From contig JAKLMB010000015.1 of the NCBI GenBank assembly GCA_022813625.1, positions 620,001 through 684,000 of the forward strand: a DNA stretch of 64,000 bases, written 5' to 3'. Shown piece after piece: positions 34,362 to 45,331 of this stretch. Both the position numbers and the translations under genes were made by a program. The first letter of the stretch is position 1, and each line of letters begins with the position of its first letter. A model generated the notes under the pieces. It made no database searches. It was not told where the DNA came from and saw nothing but the letters and a program-made list of their open reading frames with translations. This DNA comes from Aaosphaeria pasadenensis (Eukaryota > Ascomycota > Dothideomycetes > Pleosporales).

Positions 34362-35255
34362 ACCTCGTGGGGAGGAGCGCGCGCGAAGGCGAGAGAGAGG
34401 GACTAGGCTAGGGTGCGAGGGAATGGTGGTACGGGGAGGTGGTGGTGAGATTGCGGCACAGCAGGTAGATTGTGTGTAGTCGTGCGGGGAGGAGGGAGAG
34501 CGAGCGAGACAAAGGGAAGGGATGGGGAGGGAGTTGCTGTATGATTATTGTGGACTTTGTGTGAATGAGGGTGCATAGGTATCTGGGTAGGTAATGATGG
34601 TTCAATTGATTCCGTGTTTGAGGTTTGGCAAGTGGATTGGAGAATGACAGTTTGTTGATTTTCATTGTCTTGTCGACAGCAGGACAGATATTCCAAATCT
34701 GGACGTAGCATGGTAAACGCGGTGTAATCGATGGCAAATTATTTACTTTGTAGGACGATGCATGGACCGCATGAATGGGCTCATATCATGTCTCGATGCG
34801 GCGTGTCTTGCATAGACGGAGCTCGGATTGTATTGGACGGTTGCTTTCTTTTTCTTTCTTCTTTCAATGAACCTTTGGCGTTTGACGCTGTGATTATTTC
34901 AGAAAAGAGGATACGGGTCGGACAGAGGTACGAAGTGCAGTGAGGGAATGCAGTATGCAGGAGACGGGACGAAGATGCACAGGGTTGTCGTCGTCGTCGT
35001 CTGCTATTATCTGTTTATGAATGGTGCTGTAAGCATTAGGGGAGGTGTACTTCGTACTGGTCGGCGAGAATAGAGCCAGTAGGAGATAGAAGGGCGGGAT
35101 TGGGGAGCACAACAGGAGATATTATGGGAACAATAATAGATTTGGTACCGAATATCCGCCTTATGCTTTTGCTTCTCCCCGGAGGTAAAACGGGCATGGT
35201 TCTAGCTATGAACTGTCTGATATTGATTGTAGTAGTTGTTTCTTGCGGATACCTT

Positions 35256-35280
35256 GTATGTACATGTACATGTACATGTA
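35256..35280. repeat. tacatg microsatellite
   Basis: Tandem copies of tacatg within a gene-free region. Confidence 0.85.
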
Positions 35281-36269
35281 GGGATTCAATAATGCAAGGG
35301 ATGCAGTGTACTCCATAGCAACACTGCAATAATCATTGGGGATTGATAGAGGGAGAAAAAGAAATGAAAGACAAAGACAAGGGAAAGAAAAGAAAAAATC
35401 AACTTATGATTCAAAAATACCCTTGCCTCTGAGACTGTGGAGCTTGAGCTCTTGATTGGAATATTAAGAAAAATGACGGCGCGCGGGGACTGGATGCCGC
35501 CAGCCGGGTGGGATGATATAGATAGCTCGTAGCAAGACACAGAAACATACGAGTATTGGTCGTGAAAGGTGCATGCACTGTGAAGAGACTGATGGTACGG
35601 AGTAATGAATGAGAATCTTTACTCGTCATTCGTAGTAAAATCTTTGATTCTTGTTCTCATCGGACTGTCTGTCGATTCTTGCTCTACAAACAGGTACCTA
35701 ATAGTTATACCCAGTAGGTTGTAGTAAGTAGAGGTACTTCCAGGCGCTATGCTGTATGCCGACTAGCGACCATCACATCTTCCACTTCCCCGTCACAAAC
35801 ACTCTCTATTACGGCTCGTATCCCTTCCAGTCCCAGTCCAGTTCCCCCTCCCGCCCACCTTGACAGCTGAAATCTTCTTGTTCTTGATACAATTACGGGC
35901 CAGGTCGAGATCGTATTGATCTCCCTTTGTAATTCTGTTACCTCTCAACTCAAGAGAGAGAACACTACCTTACCTCCTCCTTCAATCCCTCTTCCTCTCT
36001 CCCAACTATCCTTGAGAATTAATTGATTGCTACACTCCAACCCCGTTCGACTGACCCGACGACCGCTGACCCCCGATCATCCATCCCTCCCCCTTCTCGG
36101 CGCCCGCGAGTCTTCCAATGTCTGGCAGCAGCGCTGCAGCCAGTGGCCCGCCGTCACAAGCCCACCACCGCTTCCTCGACGTCGTACAAACCATTATTGC
36201 TTGAAAGCCCACCTACCACCTGATCCTCCCCCCCGAATCCACTCGACGAGACTCGATATCTACGCCGCC

Positions 36270-39200
36270 ATGCCTACCAACGGCAGAGCCGCGAGCTCTG
36301 CCGGCCAAACTCCCAAAAGTCCCAGGCCAGCAACGTCCGAGCACTCCACAAAACGTTCCGAAAAGGCCAGGAGTGCACAAAGCATGCAGCCACCGCGCAG
36401 AGAGAGCAGCTCCCTCCACTCCGCTGTTGCTTCTGCGCAACGTCCCGGTGCCCTCAAAAACCGTGCATACTCGGCGCCTATGATACCCAAGAACCGCCAT
36501 GATGGAGGCGACGATGACCACATGGCCGACATGCTCGCCGGCGAAGCTTGCGACGAAGACGAAATTGCGGCCGATCCCTTCTTCCAGAGATACAACTTCC
36601 CCCAGTCCGACATTCCACACCAACAACAGGACGCTTCTTCCAGCTCCGTCGATAGCTCTTCCGACACAGAGGGCCCTCTCTCCCCTACCCACGTCAAGGG
36701 TCGCCAGCCAACAGCTGCAGAATATTCACAAAATTCCCCGCAGTCACCTGTTCTGTCTGTAGGAGTATGCCTTTCCTGATTTCATTTTCCTCAACTTTCT
36801 CTGCGCACTCGTGTGCTGGACGATTGCTAACCCGAATTTGTCCAGTCTGGAGGAGGAAGCGATACAGCAACTGCCATGCACGACATCAACATCGCCGTTA
36901 TTGGCGCCCGTGGGACTGGGAAATCCGTCTTCACGCAGCGCGCCCTCAATTTACAGCATCCTCCCTCTTCTCCCATATCGACCCGTAAAATGACCATTGA
37001 CGGTGGATATTACGTTGTGCGCTTCCTAGAGATGAACTTCACAGACGTCCATGTAGACGATAGAAACGATATAAAATGGCCTGAGACGATTGATAGTCTG
37101 GCGACTCCGCGCATAGATGGAGCCGTCATAATTTACGACGTCACGAGTCGTGAGAGTCTTACCAGGGTGCCGGAGATGCTGAGTTAGTACATCTTTTGCT
37201 TTGCGGTCGTGGTTTCGTTTAATTTGTATTGCCGTGAATGGAAGGAGCTAACCATATTTTCTCTATAGATACATTGTCAAAGACAAGCCTGCCCTTTGTG
37301 CTAGTCGCCTGCAAATGCGATCATCACCCGGCTCATCGGGAGGTCCATCCTGAAACAATTGAGCAGAAAGCTAAGTCCTTTTTGGGAGACATCAACACCT
37401 TTCAGACATCGGAGGACAAACCAGAAACACAACGAGGGTGTCTCTCGGTTATCACACGTGCCGTTATCGCGGCTAAAAGACGTGAGTCTCCCTTTCCAAT
37501 TGTTCATTATAATTGTTCGCAACCCCCGCGCCTATGTGCGCAGTTGCGCAGATCACAATAAAACCCCCCCAACCAATGCAGAAAACACGCCACGATGCAA
37601 GACGAATCTCTAACAGTTGATACAGCCAGGTCGCAGGCTTCAATGGCACGGCGGCGAGCGAACTCTTCTGCCGTTAGGAGTATCACTGCGAAAGACCAAT
37701 GGGCTGCTCGTAAACACGAACGTGCGAGTTCGGAATTCTCAGTATCGAGATATCGACCGCGGTCGTCTGAAGTGAAAGGCCACTCTTACAAGTCGAGCGA
37801 AACGCCAGGCCATACATTCCTTGATCTCGAGGAGTCGCCTGGCTACGATTCTTACGATTCCGACGGACAGGCATCGGATACCGAACAGAGCATCATATCT
37901 GAGCAACCGTCTCCGGAGAATGGCTACACCTTCGACCAGCTAGTGGATCGCCTCCTCTCGCAACCAATGTCAAAACATGACTCTAAATTCGTCGCCATCT
38001 TCCTTGCCCTGTACCGCCGATTCGCTGCCCCAAGTCAACTGCTCGAGGCAATTCTGAAGCGGTTTGAGGCACTGAAGCGCGACAAAAACCCACAAGTCAT
38101 CCGCATCATCTCGCAACTACGATACCTCGCAGTCCTTCAACAATGGATAAGCCATTACCCCGGCGACTTTGCTTTTACTTCTACGCGTCGGGCCATTCGA
38201 AAGTTCACCCAGGGACTAGCGAGCAATCGCGAATTCGCCGTGGCAGCAAAAGAGATAATGCAAGATCTCGAGATGGTCATGGAAGATGATGACACCGATT
38301 GGGCGTGCTGCGATCGACAAAGAAGTCAGGCCGAACAGATTCCAAGTTTCAGAAATAACGTCTTAGACGAGGACTCCGAAGATGATGAATTTTCAAGGGC
38401 GATTGGTCACATGTCCATGACTTCGGACCGCTTCTCGATTGCCCAAAGCACCAGGACGAACGTTACAGGGACTTCACGAACTACGGAATCCTCCGTCAGT
38501 TCAACCATACTTAATCAGGTCGAGCGTAATGAGAATTTGGCGAAACTGCTGATACCCAATCCTATCAAACCATTGTCGAAAATCCAATGGCACCTACTGA
38601 TTGCTGAGAGCGAGGAAGCGATCGCCAAAGAACTGACACGAATCGACTGGATCATGTTCTCCTCCATCCGGCCCAGAGATTTGGTCCGTCACGTTAGCAT
38701 GAACCTCGAAGAGAAGCGAAAATGCAAGAGCTTGGAGAATGTCAATCGTATGATCGACCACTTCAACCACGTAGCGTATCTGGTCACGAACTACATCCTA
38801 CTGAGAGACAAGCCGAAGCACAGGGCGATGATGCTGGAGAAATGGATGAAGGTGGCACGAGCTGTCCGCCAGCTGAACAACTACAACGCGCTGGGTGCCG
38901 TGCTTGCAGGAATCAAAGGCACGGCCGTCCATCGTCTCTCCGCCACCCGCGAGCTCGTTTCCGAAAAGGCAGGCCTCGACTACTTGAAATTAGAACTCCT
39001 CATGAGCACCGACAAGTCCCACTTCTCGTATCGCCTGGCCTGGGAGAATAGCTCTGGTGAACGCATACCTTACATCCCCCTCCATCGACGAGATTTGGTT
39101 TCGGCATCAGAGGGAAACTCGACCTTTGTTGGCGACAAGAAACCTTCTCCTGCATTCACTCCACACCCTGGCGTCAGCGTGTTCCAAGGAGCTCCAGGCA

Positions 39201-39531
39201 ACCGAGATTCGAGAGAGGCCCCGCCGGGCGGTGTTACCGGGAAAGAGAGGATCAATTGGCGCAAGTTCGAGATCATGGGCGAAGTGATTGTAGGTGTGCA
39301 GCGGGCACAGGGCACGCCATTCCCCGCTATGTCGAAGAACGAAGACATCCGGGCACTCATCCTGGACATCAAGATTTTGAAAGACGACGATGTAAGTGAT
39401 ATCCTCCCGCCCTCCGACACCAACCTCTTTACTGACATCTCACTCAGGAACTGTACGAGCGAAGCACTCAGCTAGAAGCTGCTGGTGCGAGCGAGCGCCG
39501 TAGAATCTTTGACTGGTTCCGTGAGCGTTAG
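36270..39531 (+). CDS. RasGEF with a degenerate N-terminal GTPase domain
   Basis: Probable Ras guanine-nucleotide exchange factor, 967 residues. Exons 36270-36764, 36846-37182, 37269-37481, 37617-39391 and 39448-39531; all junctions keep frame. Order: a Ser-rich disordered N-terminus; a small-GTPase-like domain (about 178-350) with P-loop GARGTGKS (185-192), VIIYDVTSRESL and a G4-like CKCD, but no DxxG switch II; a REM domain from about 448 (NGYTFDQLVDRLLSQP); and a CDC25 catalytic domain (about 690-935) with LARIDW-like KELTRIDWIMFSSI, NHVAYLVTNYIL and YNALGAVLAGIKGTAVHRL. Two domains that normally sit on separate proteins are one chain here. The GTPase part is likely non-hydrolysing. Membrane attachment is not evident. 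The third intron's acceptor is the least certain junction. Confidence 0.88.
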
Positions 39532-41248
39532 TGCTTCCATTCAGCATCATTGCCCTCCTTGCTTTTTGTCGTTGTTTCCCCCCGTAATTAGTTCGATTGT
39601 TTGTCCATTACCATTGGAACGTGAGCTAAGAGCAGGCGCAATAGCACGGCTCCCCCATCTACCCCCTGCCCAAAACTATCAAGTCGACGCCTCCCCAACG
39701 GCCTATATGCGGATATAGGAACCCCCTAACCTCCCTCCTCCTACTATCCTAGAAAAGCCCCCTACGAAATACCTCACTCTGCACACACATTACAAGCACA
39801 CATACCTCCTCGTCCCTCCCAGCGAACATTTAATGACTTCTCGCGAAATCTGCATTGCATTTTGTAAAGGCTGGCTGGCTGGGGCTTCTTTTGAATAATT
39901 TCCCTAAACGGACGGAACACACTACTTTACTACCAACTGCATGATACCTACCTGGCGACATCGCGATATACCTTTTCTTTCCCTTGTAGGCGATAAACCT
40001 TTTTGTTCTTTTTGGATAATGACGATGATGATGACGGACGATGATGGTTGGATTGGATACTTTTGGTTTAAGTTATCATTATTATATACCTACGGACGAT
40101 GTACCGATATATATATCTACCTACCCTGCGTACGAGTACCGATGTTAGTTGGGTGCGCAAGATGAACTGTGTTTTCCTCTCATCATATCATGTTATGTCA
40201 AGGGCATCACCTAGGTTCTTCTCTCCTCTCGTCTTAAGCGTGTTTCATGGTTACGATTGCCTATGTATGCCATTTCCATTGTCATCGTCATCGTTATCAT
40301 TATCAAACGGGATGAGTACATGGAAACTACACGGGCCGCGACCTCCCTCCTATTCTCCCCTCTCTCCTCTCTTAAATCTGGGGCTTTTCGTGTTAAGGAT
40401 ATGGGGGTATGATGATTACATGATTACACCTTACGACCTTTTTGTTGCTCTTCACCCTGTTTGCACGTTTGTGGTGCGGGGGTATGGGTGGGAGATTGTT
40501 GGTGTTGTGGGGAGGTATGTCTTGACGTCCGTGACTTTGTTCTTCGAGTTTTGTGATAGTGGGGAGGGGTAACGGCGGCGTTGGGTGGATTGATGTCTGG
40601 TTTTGAAGGAGGTGAGGGAGGGTGAGGGGGCAAGGGATAGTTGGAGGGTATGTATGAATGAACGAATTAACTTATCATGGGTCATGCCATACGCTTGTGC
40701 AGTATGTGGTGGTATGTTCAACGGCCGTATTGGGCTATGTATTATTGTCCATAGGGCGAAAAGGATGAGGGGGATGAGGGAGGGATTGAAGGGGATGTAA
40801 GCAGTCATGTATCTCGTGTTTGTTTGGAGGTAAGAAACATGGATTCAGAGAGCTTAGCATGGCCTCGGTAGGCTCTTTCTGGTTGTTTAAATGATTGACA
40901 GGTTTACGAGTATGGTGTGAATGAATGCATCACGTGTCATGTCATATGCATGTGTGTGTTTAGAGTGAGGGGGAGAGAGGAGGGTTTTTATGCAAGTAAG
41001 AAAAATGAACATCTCGTCAGAGAGCTTTGCATTGCATTTGCCTTGGTGGTGGGGTTTTTGTCTTCTTTTCGAATGATGGACGGTTTCAAATATGATACAA
41101 AATTCCAACTCGAAAAATCGATGCCTTGCCTTTGCCTGTATCGCGCACCACACACACAGCAGCCTATCTAATCTATTCTCCCAACTCACTCGTGCCCCTC
41201 CCTAGCGATGAGGGAAATGCTTAGGGCAGGCGGAGACTGATTGGACGT
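39532..41248. other. Intergenic, 1.7 kb
   Basis: 3' flank of the RasGEF gene and 3' flank of COX12. Only short frames. Some AT-rich and G-rich simple patches; no gene seen. Confidence 0.45.
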
Positions 41249-42049
41249 CTACTGGTCAAGCTTGCAGGGGAAGTTTCCGGCCTCTGTGGGGTGGGGTGGT
41301 TAGTATGCGAACGAACTGATGGGGGCACACCCGCGCTGCGGAGAGCTAGGGGTTGTAGGGGGAACATGAGAGGGGCGGTAAACTCACCACGCTGGTCGTC
41401 CCATCGCGAAGTCCAGCCGTTGGGGCAGAGGGATCGGTAGGCGTGGTAGAACTAGGGGGTATCAAATTAGTCTCTCCATTTCTGATAGAAGAAGAACAGC
41501 CGCCCAATTGGACTTTACATCCTCCTCACCGTCCCGGGAGATTTGAGCCGGGAACGAGGAGAGAGGATGCTGAAGGCGTTCATGGGAGATGTACCTGACG
41601 GCAAGGAGCGAAGTCCTCGCCCTTGGCGAGGATGCACTTGTGGTAGTCGACGTAGTTCTGCCAGCAGTGCTTGGTCTGGTTCTGGTTCGGGAAGCGGGCG
41701 TCGAAGCCTTTTGAGTTGCGCTGGTCAGTATACGTTCGAGTGGCTTGTTTTCAGAGAGCTTATATGCGGTGTCATATCGCATGTCATGTCATGTCATATG
41801 TGGTACATCTGACCGGAGATAGAGGGAGAGACGATTGTGCGGCAATTGCGATGGTAGGATGTTCGGAATGGAGGGAGGGAGAGTGTGTGAGGTCTAAGGC
41901 GTGCATCTGGGGGGTTGTGTGTGATATATCGGGTGAGAGGACGTACCGGCTACAAGTGCGCGTTAGCTATCTTTCGTTTCGGACAGAGGGTGTGAAAACT
42001 TACCAGTAACGAACTTGAAGGGCTTGGTCTCGGTCTCTCCGTCAGACAT
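41249..42049 (-). CDS. COX12: Cytochrome c oxidase subunit VIb (Cox12)
   Basis: Intermembrane-space subunit of complex IV, 86 residues. The sequence starts MSDGETETKPFKFVT and carries twin cysteine motifs, C-x9-C (CWQNYVDYHKC) and C-x10-C (CRQFYHAYRSLC), then GWTSRWDDQREAGNFP. Exons: 42004-42049, a probable 3-nt exon 41947-41949 (CCG), 41595-41707, 41388-41451 and 41249-41283. With the 3-nt exon the junction reads T-A-G-F-D-A-R-F-P; without it T-G-F-D. Both stay open. Yeast and human subunits have the longer spacing here, favouring the tiny exon. Intron 2 contains a tgtca repeat near 41780. The gene is divergent from the MLRQ-like gene. Confidence 0.93.
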
Positions 42050-42517
42050 GGTTGCAGTATTGAATCCGGTGGGTTCCTGGAGGGGATTGATGGGATATCA
42101 ATTGGAGCGCTGTCGAGAGCTCTGGGGAGGTGGAGGTGGAGGTGGTGGTGGTAGTGGTTAGGTGGTGACGAAGACGAAGGTGTGAAGTTGGGTCGGTCGT
42201 TCGATCGCAACACAATGGAGGGCGCTTTGTCCACACGGGCTGGACCAGCCAATCACGAGTGTGGAATTGGGGTTAGTAGGGCAAAAGCCGAGCGAACGAG
42301 CAAGCTTCCCTTCCCTCTTTCCTCTTGTCCTCCCTCTCTCCCTCTCCCGTGACTCGTCAGTTTGACTTACATAACCCTCTCTCTCCTCAATAATACTGAT
42401 ACCTCTTCTACCTCAATCGTCACACAACGACATCGCCCCGGCAGAGCACCACCTCTCCCCCCAATTGCTACGACAACTCTCCACTCCTTTTCTAGTTTCC
42501 TTCGATATCCAACTACA
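42050..42517. promoter_or_regulatory. Shared promoter of COX12 and MLRQ-like gene
   Basis: 468-bp head-to-head region between two genes for small mitochondrial inner-membrane proteins. Rich in CT tracts on the plus strand near 42305-42350; no binding site can be named. Confidence 0.5.
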
Positions 42518-43194
42518 ATGGCCTCCATGTTCCGCGCCACCCCGCGTTTTTACGCCGCCATGAAGCCCTCCAGCGCCATGCTCATGCGCCAGAGCCCGCA
42601 AATGTACATGAGGCAGACCTTGCGATTGAGGACCCCCGTCCCCGTACGTATCGAGCTTCCCATACCTTTCGGCCTTAGATCATCAATCGGCTAACAAAGT
42701 ATTAGAAGGAGGAGCAGAGCGGTATGGAAGCCCCATTCCAATTGGGTTGACGGCAGCTTCGAAAGTACGATGTGGTTACGTTTGACAAGAAACTGACGTG
42801 CCGGGAATAGCTCATACGATCTCCCAGCGCCTTCGCACCCTCAAGTCTCTCCCCGCTGAGTTGATCCCCCTCGGTAAGTAGTGCATGCCGGATCTACAAT
42901 AACACATGACGGCCCGAATTTTCCTTCTTTTATTTTGATATTGGAGTCCCAATTGCTAATTACTGACACAGGTATCGTCGTTGCGTATGTCATCCCACTT
43001 ATTCCACCCACACTCCCCTTCTACTCTATAGCATCCATGACAACACCACCACCACTACTTCCACCCATGCATATATGCAGCGGTCTAACATTCATCGTCA
43101 CAGCATCGCCGTCGGTTTTGCCGGCTTCTCTTTGGGCAAGACGCTCCTGGGTGACAAGACCCTTCGCCTCAAGCGCCAGGGCGCCGACAAATAG
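42518..43194 (+). CDS. Small mitochondrial protein, MLRQ/B12D-like
   Basis: 102 residues from five exons: 42518-42643, 42706-42721 (16 nt), 42811-42873, 42972-42984 (13 nt) and 43104-43194; the frame closes exactly. The N-terminus MASMFRATPRFYAAMKPSSA is a typical presequence. The C-terminal half, PAELIPLGIVVAIAVGFAGF, is one membrane segment followed by SLGKTLLGDKTLRLKRQ, the layout of the MLRQ/B12D family (NDUFA4-like; complex I or IV associated). The match is by layout only, so a different small inner-membrane subunit remains possible. Confidence 0.65.
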
Positions 43195-43712
43195 GAGATT
43201 TCGTCCGTTCCAACCAAATTGCGCCTTGGTGTGCCTTGCGAAAGAGGTGGAAGGGCTTTTGATGGATAGATTGGAGGAGGTCGCGGGGTCTGATCTGAAA
43301 GGCCAAAACTGTACAAAGCACTGGTTCAGATATTCACAAGAATCCGACGTTCGGTTTTCCTCAACTTTTCTTTGCGGCTCATGTTGACTACCTTATCAAA
43401 AAGGCATCATCTTCCTTGTTGTCATTAGGTTGCATGCTGTCACCACTGTGACCTCGTGCGTGGCAGAAGGTTCAGCACAGTGAGCTACTCCACCGGCTCT
43501 TTCATTTTCTTCCATTGCTTCGAGTATTCAACTGGAACATATGCATTGCTACACTGATTGTGACTACGATTTTAACCCCTTTTCTATCGCCGAGTCTCAT
43601 TCCCGATGCTTCCTGTCTCTGAGAACTGGCCATAAAAGTTGGATATAGTGAAACAAGACATGGCCTGATCCCTTCACGCCAAGCGCCCTGTAATGCTCTC
43701 GGAAACGGAATC
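43195..43712. other. Intergenic
   Basis: About 520 bp without a supported gene; 3' flanks of the MLRQ-like gene and of the short coiled-coil frame. Confidence 0.4.
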
Positions 43713-43940
43713 CTAATGTGGTGCATTTCCAACACGCCGCAAATCTTCAATCTCATCCATAGCTTCCTGGAGATTCGATTTGGAGGCTTGCAACATCCTT
43801 TTGAGCCTTAGGAGGTCTTCTCGAATTCTTTGCAGCTGACGTTGAGCTGTCCGGAGCTGGCTTTGGAGGGCTGCGAGTTGGCCTTCTTCCCAGCGTGGCA
43901 AAGGCGTGCCATGTCGTGGTGGTATGTATGATGCGCCCAT
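43713..43940 (-). CDS. Short coiled-coil protein, uncertain
   Basis: 75 residues from ATG 43940 (MGASYIPPRHG). An almost unbroken coiled coil runs from about residue 17 to 66 (LAALQSQLRTAQRQLQRIRE and onward) with heptad leucines. There is no known family. A longer in-frame stretch upstream lacks an ATG. Called on composition and the heptad pattern alone. Confidence 0.35.
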   Translation of the reverse strand: MGASYIPPRHGTPLPRWEEGQLAALQSQLRTAQRQLQRIREDLLRLKRMLQASKSNLQEAMDEIEDLRRVGNAPH

Positions 43941-44304
43941 TTTGAAAGTGGTTGTTGAGATAGTTGAAATGTGTGATTTGAAAGTTGTCTGGATGTTGCC
44001 TGGAAGTTGGTATGTTGGTTTGAAATTGCTGAAGTCTGCCAAAAGGGTGTTTCGTTCTGGCGATGAAGGGAACAGGAGCGGACTTTAAGTACCTCGACAA
44101 TGAAATCTGTTGAGTTGGTACCTTGGTAATGGTAGATGACTCCAAATCCACGGCACCATTGCTCGTTCTTAAAGCAATTCCATTCAGTCGGAAAAGGAAG
44201 AGCTTCCTGCCAATGCGCGCATTACAGGATACAGGATGCAGAAAACGGGAAACGGGATACATCACCCATATAGCAAACAGTATCCAGCAATTACTTTTAC
44301 AGGC

Positions 44305-44837
44305 TCACGCCTGCTTCGGTCCCGCTTCATCCAGACCTTCCAGCCCCTGCATTGGATCCATGGGTCCGTCATTCGCGACCTCTTGACTCTGCTCTGTGGC
44401 TTTGCGATCTTCTTCGCTCACGGCGTGTTTCGCCAGCCAACCCTCCTACATCACGAGTTAGTCTACTATACTTTTCGTCTCCAAATGCAAAATAATAAAA
44501 ATGAACCTACCTGCTCCCAAACCGCAGTCTTGCTCCCCAAACCCTCATTCGCCTGCTTCTGCGGCTTCGCAGCCGCAACCTTAACGACGTGACCGTACAG
44601 CTCGCTGCGATCCATGTTGTCAATGGCGTCCTTCGCGTCGCCGGCCTGCTCGAACTCGACGTAGCCGAAGCCCCTGTGGATGTCGGTCGAATTGGGCGCC
44701 TCCGGCTTGGGGAGGTTGACCTCGACGATGTCGCCGAAGGGCAGGAATGCATGGTACAGAGTCTGTTGCGTGACGGCTTGGTCGAGGCCGCCAACGAAGA
44801 CGGTGGCTTTGAGGCGCGAGGTCTCTGCTGCCGCCAT
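44305..44837 (-). CDS. PPIE-like RRM protein lacking a cyclophilin domain
   Basis: 155 residues; exons 44511-44837 and 44305-44445. A single RRM with RNP2-like ATVFVGGLD and RNP1 RGFGYVEFE, closest in order and wording to the RRM of cyclophilin E (PPIE/Cyp33): AFLPFGDIVEVNLPKP, DAIDNMDRSELYGHVVKV, then VWEQEGWLAKH, which matches the linker after that RRM. The protein stops 40 residues later; no cyclophilin (PPIase) domain follows. Predicted nuclear RNA-binding protein. It is divergent from SEC31. Confidence 0.85.
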
Positions 44838-45331
44838 GGTGAGTTTCGAAAATTTCTTGCTTGGCGTTTTGTTGCTTTCAGGCAGACAATGCTTTTCTCT
44901 AACAATGTGGTTGTCGCTTCGATAATGATTGATGATGGGGAAGAATTGAATCTCGAAGAAAAGCCATATCACGTGGGTGAAGGGTAACGAGTACCAGTTA
45001 GCAAGTTTGCCAAGACTTTGGAAACCCCCCCGAGGCGGCGGCGAGCGATGACGGTCGGTCAGAGGACAGGTGGTAGTTGAAAGCTACAGTGACCAGTCTA
45101 CTCTACTCCTACCCAAACTACTCACAACCACCATATACTATACATATACCTAACACCTACTGGGCACAATAATCACAAGGGCACCCTCCTACCACATTAG
45201 CCATCCCATCTCCCTCTGGTGCCTTTCCCCTCCAATCTCTTTTCCTCTCTTTCCTCTCTTGTTCTTGTTGTTCTCTTTTTTGCTTGTTTTAAACCGCCCT
45301 CTCGCACCACGATTGTCTACCGCCGCCCACC
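44838..45331. promoter_or_regulatory. Divergent promoter of RRM gene and SEC31
   Basis: 494-bp region between head-to-head genes. A long CT-rich tract at about 45220-45290 precedes the SEC31 start, a common feature of highly expressed fungal genes. Confidence 0.5.

Larger units (their letters stand above)
32470..36269. other. Gene-free stretch, 3.8 kb
   Basis: No gene supported on either strand. It holds a GGTGC microsatellite (34333-34361), a tacatg repeat (35256-35280) and a long CT-rich leader up to the RasGEF ATG (35760-36269). C-rich sequence near 33960-34140 gives way to G-rich sequence at 34200-34500. Confidence 0.45.

Noticed and set aside
34107..34407. Possible inverted repeat of a CT-rich string and its GA-rich complement
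   Set aside because: Similarity is limited to short low-complexity stretches and could be chance.
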